Positions 25,397 to 38,700 of a stretch of 64,000 bases of DNA are shown in pieces; positions within the stretch are counted from its first letter, which is position 1; every line of letters begins with the position of its first letter. A program made the translations under genes and the position numbers. The notes under the pieces were generated by a model. The model was given only the letters and a program-made list of their open reading frames with translations, was not told where the DNA came from and searched no databases. The DNA lies in the NCBI RefSeq assembly GCF_014851395.1, contig NW_024044681.1, positions 4,656,933 through 4,720,932 of the forward strand. Reading direction: 5' to 3'. The DNA comes from Micropterus salmoides. Lineage: Eukaryota; Chordata; Actinopteri; Centrarchiformes; Centrarchidae.

Positions 25397-27340
25397 GGTG
25401 ATCTCAAACCTTAAACTTAACCCTGAACAACCCTTAACTGACTGATATATAATGTTAAGATGGAGTAATGCTACTATGATTCTGAGGTGTGTTACGTGGG
25501 CGTCTGTCCAAACCAACGCTCACATCAAACACAAACTCACTCAAATGACCCGATGCAGGAAGGCAGCTGAGCGTCGGGCCACCAACAAGACGTCAGCCGC
25601 TGGATGTGACACGAAACCAGGTGAATGTGAGGCTCGCCACAGCTGGGTGCTCAGCCCAGAGTGCTAGCTGAAGGTCCAGAGTCTGCGAGCGATAGCTTGG
25701 TGACAGCACGGTCATTAGCTTAGCGTTAGCCACCATCTCGGTCAGAAAACACTGGCTTCACTCAGTAACAGCAGCAGAAACTGCCAGTGTTCTGAACCTC
25801 AGTCCTGCTCTGAGAAGTCTGGATTTACACGGTTGTCCCGCCACCCAACCAATCAGGAACAGGTAGAAAACAACAATCAGCGTGTAGTGACACAACTGTC
25901 ATTGGCCTGCTGCAAATATTTTTCTTGCGCCTCTCGCCTCAAAAAGCACGCTCATGTACATGCGGGCGTACAGATCAAAGACACACTGCGACTGGGATCA
26001 GCACCGCAGACTGCCTGCCCTCTACCCAACCTGCTGTAAGACCATCAGACCATCCAAGAACCGCAACCGCTTCAGCCAGCCGACAGCAACACGCCAACAC
26101 ACGGAACGTCAACGGGCCAACGCGGGATGAACGAGTGAATGACCGCGTCTGATGGATCCACGTGGCTTCAGCTGGGCCTCGGTGTACCGTCGGTACTTCC
26201 TCCGCTGGTTAGCAGGTTTACACCTGACCAGGTGCAGAACCTCACACACAAACCTCTCGAGCTGCGTTCGCTGTCGTAGTAAGTTACACGTCTCCCCATG
26301 TAGACAGACTCTGACGTTCCAACAGGTGAATCTTTCATCATCTCACATGTTTCATGACCACAAACATGTCGGGGTTCGATGTGACCCCGGGGTCACACCT
26401 ACACCTGCAGTGGACCCACGAGAGGGGTTTTTAACAGCAGACTAAACTGAAGCTAAGCTAAGCGTCGCTCTTAATCTCTCAGCTTTGTACTGTATTATCT
26501 CTGATATGCGCGGAATCACTTTTTTAAGTGACATCCAGTCGTCTTTCGGGGGTGAAAGTTGTTTCACCTTGTGATCATCCGACATTTAGTTCTCCTGGAC
26601 TCATTTTCAGTTTGGTCACATCCTGAAGAACATGTCCCGGCTCATTATTCATCTGTTGTTCCTGTAATCTGCTCTGAGGTCAGTTCTCTGACCTTTACGT
26701 GTTACTCATGAAGCACAGCAAACTACAACTGCGAAGAATGACTGCATGCATTTAATTTATCTGAGTCCCAAAGAGCCGTCTGCTGACGTTCTGTCCGATC
26801 TTCTGTTCCTGTGAAACTGGACCTGAGAGAAGGAGGTTCAGCCCTCCAACAAACACCTGTCTGCTTCACTACATGAACATTACACAGTCAACAAGCGCTT
26901 CCAAGATAAAAACACACGAGGACAAACGCTAAAGGCAAAGACTGAGAATGAGAAGTGGATCAGAGAGTCACGCTGTCTGAATATTAATCAGGTAGAAACC
27001 GGCCGTGGTCAGTTGGCGTGTAGTGAAACAGCTCAGAGCCTTAATGAGTCATCAGCAGACAATGGGCTTAATGAGGTTAAACCGTCAGAGGACAAAACAG
27101 CAGGGACACTGTGGACACTCGTGTCCAGGAAACAAACCAGTAAGAAAAGAGACACAGCTGGGATCAGACTGCACGGCTTTCCTGTCACAAACACGTTTCA
27201 GCACCACAGACTGGACTGCCTACTCAAGTCCGGGCTCCGTATCACCAGGCTGTGTTATGATTTTGATCCGGTCTCACTGGTCTTGGTCTTGAGAGTCTTG
27301 TTGGTTTCATGAATACATCCCAAGTTGTGTGACTGAAGTT
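25397..27340. other. Intergenic, no gene recognised
   Basis: Ordinary-composition sequence. Open frames of 60-100 codons occur, but none has family motifs or paired splice signals. Confidence 0.4.
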
Positions 27341-27344
27341 GGAT

Positions 27345-27540
27345 CATGTGGACTCATGAAACATTTAGCTGACTTTTTCCAAAGCGATTTACAGCTGCTG
27401 TACATGTCAGAGGTCGCACGCCTCTGCAGCAACGAGGGCTTAAGTGTCAGCACACGGACACACTGGTGGAGGATTGAACCTGGCTCTCTCACACCGAAGG
27501 CATGTGTCTTATCCTCTGCACCATCACTTGGTCTCCAAAC
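27345..27540 (+). mobile_element. SINE/MITE-like teleost repeat fragment
   Basis: It contains ACATTTAGCTGACTTTTTCC, AAAGCGATTTACAGCTGCTG, TACATGTCAGAGGTCGCACG and a distal CTCTCACACCGAAGGCATGT, a word order I recognise from a common fish interspersed repeat. A shorter relative is in irf5 intron 8 at about 60170-60236. Confidence 0.5.
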
Positions 27541-29117
27541 CACTCAGACTCGACCTAAGGGGTCTTGGCTTCGGCCCAGGTCATCCAGTCTGAGTGGTTT
27601 CGGTGATGAGACGTCCCAGACTCCGACAGTATTAGGTGTTGTTTTATATTCTGATATTTAGCCAGCAGACTGTCACAGACTGAAGCTCTGAAGCCTGGAT
27701 GTACTGTAAGATCAGACAGGAAGCCCGCTCACCGCTCTGGGTTCTGGTCAAGGGCGTCACACTGTGTTGAAAAGTGTTGGAGACACTGAGCTCGTGAAAC
27801 ATCACGATACGCGATATTAGGTTCACGAGAACAAGACAAAAGATCCTTAAACAGAGTGTTAAAGGTTTCCTCAATGCTGAGATATATGAGCAGGGCTCTG
27901 GGGGGCCCTCCCCAGGAAAGTTTGATCTTTAAACACTTAATTTCCTGCATTCTGGTGAACGTTTCTGCATCAATTCATGGTGGAAATGTTTTTATTTATG
28001 GAAAAGGAAAGAAAATTCAGTATGCACCTGACATTTCAAAATAAATAAATATAATATTCTGTGCTGCTTTCAGATCTGTTTCTCCTGTAACATCCTCCCC
28101 GCTGAGCCTGGTTTAGTCTTCCCTCCTCTGTTGTCATGTTCACAGGGAGAGAACGGAAAACCTTGCCAAAAAGAAACTGTGTCCAGAAGTTGTTAAAGTT
28201 ACTGACTGCTGCTGCACGTTTTTGGGTCATTTTATAATCAGTAGCTTGTTTGTTTCAGCTTAAATGGCTTTTTTTTGGATGATGCACATTTGTTTCTTCT
28301 ATAATTTAATTGCATTTCATGTTTTCTTAATATGCAAACCTTTCTAAAGGCATTTTCATTTGTTATTTAACCACAAGCTATATTTCAGAATGTTTTTTAA
28401 GAAATGATGCTTTAAAAGTGATGGGGACAAAATCAGCCATTTCAAACAGTGACGGGGACATGTCCCCACCGTCCCCGGTGTAAATGACACCTATGGTTCT
28501 GGTTTTAGATTTAGTTTTCTTTTGCTGGTTTACGTGAACGCACTTACGGCTGGATTGGGAAACCCTGGGTAGACTTACCGAGTTGACAACCAGCTTCATG
28601 TGACCGCTGAGCCCGATGGGTTGTTAATGAAGCAGAGAACAGGCAGATACCCTGGTGTGTTGGTCTCGTAGTGTAGGCCCCTGGTCTGAGATCATCTGTG
28701 TATGTGCACCGTGACCTCACCATGTGCACTCACCATGACAACAGTCCAGGACAGGACCTGAACCAGGCTGAACCCTAAACCAGGAGTTTGATGCCACACG
28801 TCCTCATGCAGGTTTACAGGTCTAACATTGTGCGGTCTAGACCTGCTCTTCAGCGCTATGAGATAACGGTTGTTGTGATTTGGTGCTATATGAGTAAAGC
28901 TGGTCTGAACAGAACTGATGTTAAGGAGAGCCAACAGAAAGCTCCAGCAAGTCGCCTTTCACTTTGGAATATTTAGCAAGTTAGCATGTTAGCAAGCTGC
29001 CTTTAGCGCAGCTGTGATAACTGATAGACGGCTGTTACTGTAACATGACCCCGGGAATCAGGCCACACCTCTCAGCTTTACGCCACAGTGGTAAAAACAA
29101 TAATAAAGTTGGATCTC
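27541..29117. other. Intergenic, no gene recognised
   Basis: Sequence of ordinary composition. The phrase AGTGATGGGGACAAAATC (about 28419) and the repeated ACGGGGACATGTCCCCACC (about 28450) suggest a degenerate interspersed element, but no boundaries are visible. Confidence 0.35.
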
Positions 29118-29583
29118 TGAAGCTGCGTTTCCACCAAAAATACCCAAAATTTTAGTCCCAGGAAAAACCTTTCAAGAAACTGTTGTGTGCGTTTCCACCA
29201 GGGTCTGAAGACCTGCAAAGATTAAGCAAGGTAGTCCGCTGACATATGCACCGTACGCCGTCCAACGCCACAGACAGGCATCATTATTTATGCTGCAGCA
29301 CTGCTGCTGTTGATCGTGACTTATTGGTTTGCAAATGTGGTCATTGAGTCAACGGTGGAAAAGAGGCGAGCAGTAGTAGCAAAGCAGATTCAAAATGGCC
29401 GAAATGCTCGACTGATCAGACCAATCGAGAATATTCTGCACTGCAAGCCCCACCCTCAAAGTTCTGGTACTTTTGGAAAGTGCTACCCCCGGGCAGGGAC
29501 TTCTTTTAGACCCTGGTCCCTGCGGTGGAAACGCAGTGAGTTCTTCCAAAGGTTCCTAGTTCCTACGGTGGAAACATGGCTTA
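29118..29583. mobile_element. Non-autonomous DNA element (MITE) with GTTTCCACC termini
   Basis: The left end GAAGCTGCGTTTCCACC (from about 29118) and the right end GGTGGAAACATGGCTTAA (to about 29583) are imperfect inverted repeats. Internal copies of the motif (GCGTTTCCACCAGGG, CGGTGGAAACGC) give nested inverted repeats. Length is about 465 bp with no transposase frame. It lies about 160 bp upstream of the cdhr5 first coding exon. A target duplication is not clear, so the superfamily is undetermined. Confidence 0.55.
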
Positions 29584-29746
29584 AGTTTTTTGGTGTGTGA
29601 TGAACGTTACGGCCTCAGGGGGCGCTGCTGTGGCTGAAGCCTGTTGGTGTGGCTCTAATCTCATTCTCTGCTTCAGCAGTATGTTCTGAAACTGAGTGGG
29701 GTCAGCTGTTAAACTAAAAGCTTGTCTGCTCTTCAGGTGGAAGAAG

Positions 29747-32700
29747 ATGCTGAGACCCTGCGGGCTGCTGCTCTGGCAGGTGGCTCTACGGATATCTTAT
29801 CATGTCGTTACAGGTAAGAACACAAAACCAGGAGTCCCTGAGGAGGAACAACAAAGATCAGCTCATTGATGTCACTTTCACATGTTTCTGCCACTGAAAG
29901 CTGCCCGTGAACTCCATCAGATCCCAGCTTCTTTCTGAGCTCTCCTTGCAGAAACCAACACGTCAAACGTTAAGTCACTCCAGCTAAGAACCGATACCAC
30001 ACTTCTATGTCCACCCGCTTATAAGCAGTCTTTGAGCTAAACAACCCTCCTCCGATCAGAAGTACGTGTCACACTGAAGAACGAAAGTGTGGTCCATCAT
30101 ATCTTCTCTAACTGATTAATCCGCTAATCCTTTTAGACGTTAGGCTCCACTGTTCCCCTCGGGAACCTGGTTTTCACTGCACATCAGACAGTAACTGCAC
30201 ACAGCGACAAACAACAGTACTCTCTAAGGCCGGATCAGGGAGGCCTGTTTAAGGCTGCTGTGGCTGAGGGATCAGGCTTTTCCTAGAGTGAGCCCTCCTG
30301 AGGGCAGCAGGGTTAGATGGTCACTGAGTGGGTGTTCATCAGATGCCTTTGTATGGTGTTAAAAGCAGAGCTGGTCCATGAAGAGGATCCTGATAAAGGT
30401 GTCTGGTGAGTCCAGGTGCTGCAGGAGGAGGGGCAGCATCCTCTGTGCCCGGTTAGCCCCGCCTGCTAACTGGAGGGGTCCAGCTGTGGGGCGATAACTG
30501 ACAGGATGATGTTTGCAATCAGACACTAAGCTCCAGCTACAATTTTTCCCCTTGTTCCTGCCCCTCTTCACTGGGACAGATCCAAAGAGTCAGATCGTAC
30601 AAAAATCCTGAGCTTTATCCACGCAGAATCCAGTGATCACTCCGTCCTCTCTGATCAATAAAAACCTGGTTTTCTATTAAACTCTTTCCATTCAGCAGTG
30701 GTCAAACTGTTGTCTGAACTGAAACTATCTGACCAAAGAACAAGACCCGATCACTACTGATCCTCTACTACTACTATCCTGTGTTTGGTCCTCAGGGGGT
30801 CTGTGTCTGGGGGGGTCAGACATCTTTGCATCAGTCAGAGAGAACAGTCCGATGGGTCAGTTCATCTCTAACCTCAATATCAGAGGAGAACCAGGAGCTA
30901 ACACCATCCGGCTGTGTCTGACCGGAGACAACGCCCACTGGTTCTACTTAGAGGGCCGGACCATCAGACTGAACACCTCCGTCTCCAGAGTCCTCGACCG
31001 AGAGGTACAGCTGAGCCTCATCCTTTGAAGACGTCTCACCTGGATCACCTGCAGCTTATCAGAGTTGTGTGTTTGTCTCTCAGGTTCAGGGATCAGTGCT
31101 GATAGCAGAGCTGACCTGTTACGAGGATGATATCCTACAGGTAGGTTACCTATCCATCTCTGGGTCTGAGGACCTGCTGGGCTGTGACAGCAGGAAGAAA
31201 AAGCTGCTTGTTTGATGAGTCCAACTCTGTCTCCTCAGAGTCAGTACAGGATTCTGGTGGAGATTGTGAACGAAAACGATAACAGGCCGAACTTCCTGGA
31301 GGAGACGATTCAACCATTCACAGTCAGTGAGGTAAAACACGCAGCATTAACACTGATTTCACAGCCGACACACAGGAGTGAGCAGGTGTGTCTGTGGGCA
31401 GGTGAGTCCGGGTTCCCCCTGAAACACCGGCCGGAGAATCGGAGCAGCGGGGCGGTATTGATTTTGTTCTACCGCACCGTTGTAATGAAGAAAGAGCTGA
31501 GCCAGAAGGCAAAGCTCTCTATCTACATGTCAGTTTTTGTTCCTTCCCCCACCTGTGGTCATGAAGGCCAGGTTATGATATACCTTGCGTGTACAGGAGC
31601 AAGTGGAGGTGGTTTGGCATCTTGTAAGGATGCCCATCCCGGGCGCCTCCTTAGGGAGGTGTTCCAGGCAGGCCCAGCTGGGAGAAGGCTTCAGGAAGAC
31701 CCAGGACTAGGAGGAGATACATCCACACTGGCCTGGGAACGCCTTGAGGTCCTGCAGTCAGAGCTGGTTAATGTGGCTCGGGAAAGGGAGGTTTGGGGTC
31801 CCCTGCTGGAGCTGCTGTTCCCAGGGACCCAACCCCGGATCAGAGTTTGAAGATGATGATGAACAACAACATTCACAAATCTGTAACATCTTTCAAAACT
31901 CTGAATATTTAGCATGTCCCTTCTGGTCTCACCTCTCCACCTGTTCCAGTTTCCATTTTGATCTACTCTGGACATTCCTCTCCCTCACTTTCTTTCTTTG
32001 TGTTTGCTTTTACACTTATTCTTGCACATCAAATTGTTTTGTGACCAGGTTTAGTGCACACAGAGCTCGTCAACACGTACTCTAATGTATCAGTGTTGAC
32101 GATGTGTTTCCTGCAGCTGACAGCAGTGAACTCCGTGGTCTTCACTGTGAAGGCTGTTGATGCAGACGGAGACACGATCAGCTACATCATCGATCAATCA
32201 TCCGTAAGATGAAGTTCATCACGTACTTCTGTCCAGGTCCTGTTTGTTTTCATGAACTCACCTGTCACCTGTTACCTGTCACCTGCAGCCTGACGCCTGG
32301 TTCTTCAGGATTGATCTGCCCAACAGTGGGAAGGTAGTTCTGGACAAACCTCTGGACTACGAGACCAGAACCCACCTGAAGGTGGTCATCTGGGCCCAGG
32401 TAACACTCACGCACCTGTACTGACCACTACGCTGTAATAGTTAAATAACGAGTACAAGACCAGAACTCACCTGCAGGCGCTCCTCTGTCCCATAAAAAAC
32501 AAAAGCCATCAAGTTAAACTAAAACTACAACAGGCCATACTGAGTTTTTAAGAAACGTTTGTTGTGTCAAATATGACAATAATCATACACACACAGGAAA
32601 TAGAAACTAAACTAGATGTGAAAGCAGGTAGGACCCAACACAACTCATAACCAAAAGAGCTGACTCGGGGACTTCCGGCAAGGACAAGCTCTCCCAGCTG

Positions 32701-35700
32701 AACGTGCCTGACTCCACCTGCAGGTGGATCACAGACTTCCTGATGGACAGGAAGCAGCATGTGAAGATGGGAAAACATGTCTCTGATTCCAGGACCATCA
32801 GCACCAGTTCCCCTCAAGGCTGCGTCACTAGTATGAAGCTGCAGTACTGGAGGCTGCAGTTTCAGGACCCCCGCAATCCTGGGACCGCAGTTCTAGGACC
32901 CTAGCTCTTTTGCGACAGCGCCAGGACGAAATGCATATAATCAATAACGTAGGTTTAGGCACACACTCGGTGATGGTTGCGGTAAGGGTAATTGGCTTCG
33001 GGGAGCTGTAAAGAGTAACATAGCTAGCTAGCTAGCCAGTCAGCTAGCTGGCAGTATCAAAGTAAACAAGGGTTTACTTTGATACTGTGGTCCTAAAACT
33101 GCAGCCTCCAGTACTGCAGCTACATGCTACTCGGCTGCGTTCTTTCGCCCCTTCTCTTCTCCCTGTACGCCAATGGCTGCATCCAGTCACCAGTCTGTCA
33201 AGCTCCTGAAGTTTGCAGACGACACCACCCTCACTGGGCTCATCTCTGGTGGGGATGAGTCCGCCTACAGGTGGGAGATCAATCATCAGCGCCCTGAAGA
33301 CTGTGGAGATAGTAGTGGACTTCAGAAGGAGCCCAGCCCCACCCTCCCCCATCATCCTGTGTGACTCCCCAGTCACCACTGTGGACTCCTTGCGCTTCCT
33401 GGGCACCATCATCTCCCAGGACCTCAAGTGGGAGCTGAACATCACCCCCCTCACCAAGAAGGCCCAGCAGAGGATGTACTTCCTGCGGCAGCTGAAGAAG
33501 TTCAGCCTGCCAAAGACAATGATGGTGCACTTCTACACCGCCATCACTGAGTCCATCCTCACCTCCTCCATCATTCGCTCTGCAGAGAACGTGATTGGCT
33601 GCCATCTTCCATCACTTCAGGACCTGTACGCCTCCAGGACTCTGAGGCGAGCAGGAAAGTTTGCATGTTCCGTACTTATTTTTATTTATTTATTTTTTTT
33701 TCCATTGTCAGTTGTATTATTTTTCTGTATTCTTCTGTTATTCTTATATAACTTGCATTTGTTTATTACATATTTATATATTTCTACATCTATTTATGTC
33801 AGCTGTATGTCTGTCTGCCTGTAGCACCTTAACACCAAAGCAAATTCCTTGTATGTTTAAAACACTACTTGGTAATAAAGTCCCTTCTGATTCTGATCAG
33901 GGGCATAAAGAAAAAGATGGTGAAGAACATACTCGTGAAGCGATTTCTAACTTGCTGATGAGGATTTCTCCACCATGGGCTCCAAACATTATCTACATCG
34001 TGGACTTGGCACACCGACCGGGCAGACGCGAGGAGAACAAATCAAGGCACGTCATCGTCCAGTTCACCCAGAGAACATACCGAGATGCGCATGGAAGACA
34101 ACCAAGGATTCAGCGATCTGCAGGGAGCTCAGATATGCTTCATGGAAGACCTCTGGACAGCAGACAGAGAGCCGCGAGCGGTGCTGTGGCCACAGATACA
34201 AGCCAGAGCGGCCGGAAAACGGGCTTCCTTCAAAGGTGGTGCTGGTTACATCAACGGACAGAGAATCACTTAGCAGGGACACACAAGGTGTGTCGCAATA
34301 ATCGTTAGGAAAATGCACTTGATGTTTGTAACAAGGTTTTGTCTGACTTCCGGACACTCCCTGTCCTTTAGGCTTCTCTTTCTCTTCTCTTCAATCCCAC
34401 GTAGTTAAAGTTGCTGGTTTGTGTTTTCTTGTATTTGTTCTTGTAAAGGCCGAAAAAGCTCATTTTATTTTGCTACAAGAAACTCACTCAAAGCTGGAGG
34501 ATGAAAGATTCTGGATAAACCAATGGGGAGAGCAATTCTGTTTAGGCTTTGCTATTGTGTTTGCTAACTCACCGGGTGAATTAGTGACTTCTAGAAGTAG
34601 AAATAATGGTCACCTGAGCTTTGATGAGCAATTCTGTGTTCTTCTCAATGTTTATGGCTTCAATAACCTAACTCAGTTTATTTTAGATGTTTCTGTTGCT
34701 ATTGAAGACCTTAAGTTCACTTATCCTGCTGCAAATATAATTATGGGGGCGACTTTAACATGGTTAATGTCAAAACAGCTCTTTCAACCCAAACCTTTCT
34801 GTAGTACCCACAACTTATTAGATCCATGGCACCATGAATCCCCTGATACCCAACAATATTCCTGGTTCAAACCAAACAATGTAGCAAAGTGAAGGATGGA
34901 CTTCTGGTTAGTTTCTCCCTCAGTGTGTCAGCAGCTTCTCTCAAAGATCGCTCTGTCTTTAAGCTAGTTTTTATCCCACAAAGAGTAAATTCTAGTCTTC
35001 TTAAGTTCCAAACATTTCACTGATGGATCTGTGCCATCCTACATTTGGAAATGAGACTTCCTGAAATTTTTAATTCGGGAGTATTCTACACATTTTGGAA
35101 AATCTGTGACAAATAAATAGAAGTTAACAGTATTAAATATAATTAATACACCACCCACTGATAATGATAAACGGACATTAATAACTCTGCAAATTACACT
35201 TGATGAAAGGGGCAAAGAATTTCTCCCCGAGATCAATAAAGTATTTCTGATGCTGACTCTATCAGATCCAGGGCTAAATGGATTGAGGAAGGCGAAAGGA
35301 GCACGTTTTGAAAAGAGAAGGCAGGAGAGAAATTCAATCAAAGCCTTATTGATTCATGACCAAGTAATCACAGATACTGCCCTGATTGCCAAGGAAATAG
35401 TTTCTTTCTGCTCTAATTTATATTCCTCTGCCTTTTCTAATGATGCTAACTCCTTTAACATATCAAAGATTTTATCCTCCACATAGATGATGAATTTGCA
35501 GAGTTATGTGACGCTGATTTGACTTTAAACAAGCTGGATGAAGTAGTAGAGTTTGTCCTTACTAATCTCCAGGTAATGATGGTCTCACAGCAAATTTTAC
35601 GGACATTTCTGGGATTTACTAAAAGATCCATTTTTCACATATTAAAAGAGGCATTTAAATATTTTACATTTCCCCCTACCATGAAACAAGGTATAATTGC

Positions 35701-38700
35701 TTTAATCCCCAAGCCTGACAAGGACCCTAAAACAATAAATAACAGATTAAAAACAAATCTACATAAAATCATCGGTGATTCTCAGTCTGGTTTTATGAAG
35801 AACAGGTCCATTCATAACAACATCCGTTTGGCGCTCAACCTCCTGAACTACAGACAAGTAATTGTAGATGATGGCTTTATTTTTTCCCTGACTTTTACAA
35901 AGCCTTGGACTTAGACGAACACCCGTTTATTTTCCTCTGTTTAAGATTTTCCAAACGTTATACAATCTCAGTCTGACAATACGAACTGCTCCATCTCTTT
36001 ACCAGGAACTACTTCTCCCTGATTTACAGTTAAACGTGGAGTTCTATTTCCCCATTTCTCTTTGTAACAACGACTGAAATGCTCTTCATTAAAAACATCA
36101 CTCTATTGGATGGAAATGGAAATCCAGTAATCCTCAGCCAGCTGGCAGATGATACAGCTATCTTAATGAATCCCAAAGATGCTCCAGTCTGTTAATGTCT
36201 GGATTAAAACTAAACTTGACCAAGTGTGAATTAATGCCAATTCTTGCATGTAATTTGACTGAAGCACACCAGATCCCTATAAGGTCCTCTGTTAAATCCC
36301 TGGGTATACATAAAAAATTTGAGTGAATGTGAAAACGTGAATTTATGGAAAGTAATAGAGGAATGCCGAAGTAGACTTAACTCATGGTTGTTATTAGTTG
36401 ATATTAGTTTATTGGGCTGAATATTTCTGACTAAAATGGAAAGTATCTATTAAAAAGATCAACCAAATCACTTTTGACTATATCTGGAGGAGGAAAGTCC
36501 ACTATGTGAAGAGAGCAGAGATGCAAAACATTTAAAGATGGCAGCCTGCAAACCGTTGATTTTGACTTTCTGAATGGAACCTTAAAAATCACTTGGTTGA
36601 AATCTTTTCTGGACAACAGTAACCTTTGGTACCATATCCAAGTGAAATATTCAAGAAATTAGGAGGAATAGAATTCTTACTTAAATGTGATTTCACTTTT
36701 CAAAGACTTCCAATTAAATTATCCCTTTTTCAGCAGCAGGTTCTGTTATACTAGAAACTCTCCCTACAACTATCCTAACTTCACCCAGCATTAATCCCCG
36801 ATTTGGAATAATAGAGGGCATGTTAATGGATTACACTCCTGTCACCCCTCGTCTCTCTCCGCTTTTAGTTGGAGGCAGTTTAATGAGGTAAAAATCCCAA
36901 ACAAAACAATTAGGAATTTGGTTGATAACATCTCATACCCTCCCATATCCTTTAGAAACTCAATTCACTCGTTACGAACCAATTATTTCCCAAAGCCAAA
37001 GAAATGCATTTTAAAATCCTACACGGTGTGTATCCGTCCTGCGATTTGGTGCAACAGCGTTGTGGAAAAGAAACCAATAATTGTTTTTGAAAATGAAAAT
37101 GAAACTGCTGATCATTTATTTTTCTAATGAATGTGTTCTGAAGCGTTCTGTCTCGATGCACACGACTGGCTTTACCCAAAGGTTTTCATCACCTACGGTT
37201 GTGTCCTGGACAACAACAAAACGACTTTCTGATTGATAACATTGTCATTCTTGGGAAATTTTACATTTACAAATCAGAGTTTTTGAAAGTGAAACCTGAG
37301 TTTTGTGTATTTCATAATGAGTTTCTTTCCTTTACAAAAGCCCTTAATGTCATGAACTCCCCCCCCGCCTTTTCCCTCTTATTTCATTTCATCTTCTTTT
37401 TTGTTTTGTTTTGCACTACATTCTTTGTGTGATTTGTGAAAACTCAAAGTCATGTGTTTTGTATATGGAATCATTTTCAATAAAAATAAAATAGAGCTGA
37501 CTCACTTTTCCTATAGCGCCCCCTCGTGGGGGCTTTGTCCAGATCCTCAACCAGATCTCAGCTTTACACAGAATTAGTCAGCTTCTTCAGAAACATGATC
37601 CAAACAGGGAACCAGCAGCGCCGGACTAAATATTACAGAGGAAGAAGTTTGTCCTGACGGTTGTTTTGTCTGATGACACAGGAAGCGAACACTGTGGAGA
37701 AGTTCAACACTTCTGCCGTTCTGACGGTGAACATCGTGGACGGAGATGACCAGTATCCTCACTTCCTGCCCTGCATGCCTGTTTCTCCAGGTGTTCCTGT
37801 CTGCATGAGCCCCACCTACACCACCAACATCACACACAAGCAGAAGGTAAACACCTGGAACCGCAGGTAAACACAAACACCACACAGGAAGACCTCAGGC
37901 CTGTACTGTGAAGCAGGAAGTGAGGTCAGCAGGTTTGCGCGTCTAGAAACCACAGTAAAGGTTACTAAGAGAATTGATGCTAAGGGATCTTGACGAAGCG
38001 TCCATGTGTGACGGCGTGGGCGTGAGAAGGTGGCAGTTGTTAGTGAAGCCAGATAACGAGCAGAAGTCCTGGGTGAGATGAACCGGCTTCATATTACAGG
38101 TTCAGGTAAAACTGGGTCATTTGGTCCAGACGGCGGTGCTGGAGGAAATCTCAGGGTTGATCCTGTGGATTCAGATCCAGAAGGTATTAAGATGTTCTGG
38201 AGGATCTTAGGGTTGGATATTTGCTCCTGTTTGATATCCATGATTCAGTGTTTGATGCCATCGGTCCGTTTTCTGTCAGCAGATCCGGTCTGTGTGTTTT
38301 CTGTTTCAGGACTCTGTTTTGGAGTTTTCTCCTGGTCCAATCAGAGCCCAGGATGGAGACCGAGGAATCAACGCTCCTCTGATCTACACCATCCTGTCAG
38401 GTCAGCGTCATCATCAGTGTGTCTGCTGTAGTTACAGAGAGCATCAGAGAGTATCAGGTGGGTTCAGTCTGATTCCACTAACAGGAACCCTCAGATGAGG
38501 CCAGGACCTCAGCTCCATAGCACCTTCACAACAAATCCACAAACTGACTCCTGTTCAAACTGAGTCTGAAACACCTGGCCCTGAATCTCAAACGCCTGGC
38601 CCTGAATCTCAAACGCCTGGTCCTGAATCTAAAATGCCTGGCCCTGAATCTCAAACGCCTGGCCCTAAATCTCAAACACCTGGTCCTGAATCTAAAATGC

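Larger units (their letters stand above)
32667..33900 (+). mobile_element. L2/CR1-type LINE, 5'-truncated, 3' end intact; 5' half of a composite insertion
   Basis: RT-domain pieces are readable: DSTCRWITDFLMDRKQHVK, SSPQGC, LSPLLFSLY, KFADDTT, FLGTIISQDLKWELNI, KKAQQRMYFLRQLKKFSLP and LPSLQDLYASRTLRRAGK. The 3' UTR ends in AAATTCCTTGTATG...AATAAAG and CTTCTGATTCTGAT, the usual end of this teleost family. It is interrupted by a MITE (32826-33132), has a short internal loss near 33575, and is followed directly at about 33901 by an L1-type element. Confidence 0.8.

Noticed and set aside
23659..25516. Minus-strand Pro/Ser-rich frames of 582 and 610 codons resembling mucin or collagen-like text
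   Set aside because: These are products of the G/A-rich minisatellite. Two frames are open simultaneously and there are no introns or family motifs.
33960..34310. A host gene encoding the TADREPRA...AAGKRASF segment
   Set aside because: The words match LINE-1 type ORF1 C-terminal text, are split over two frames, and lie directly upstream of ORF2 remnants.
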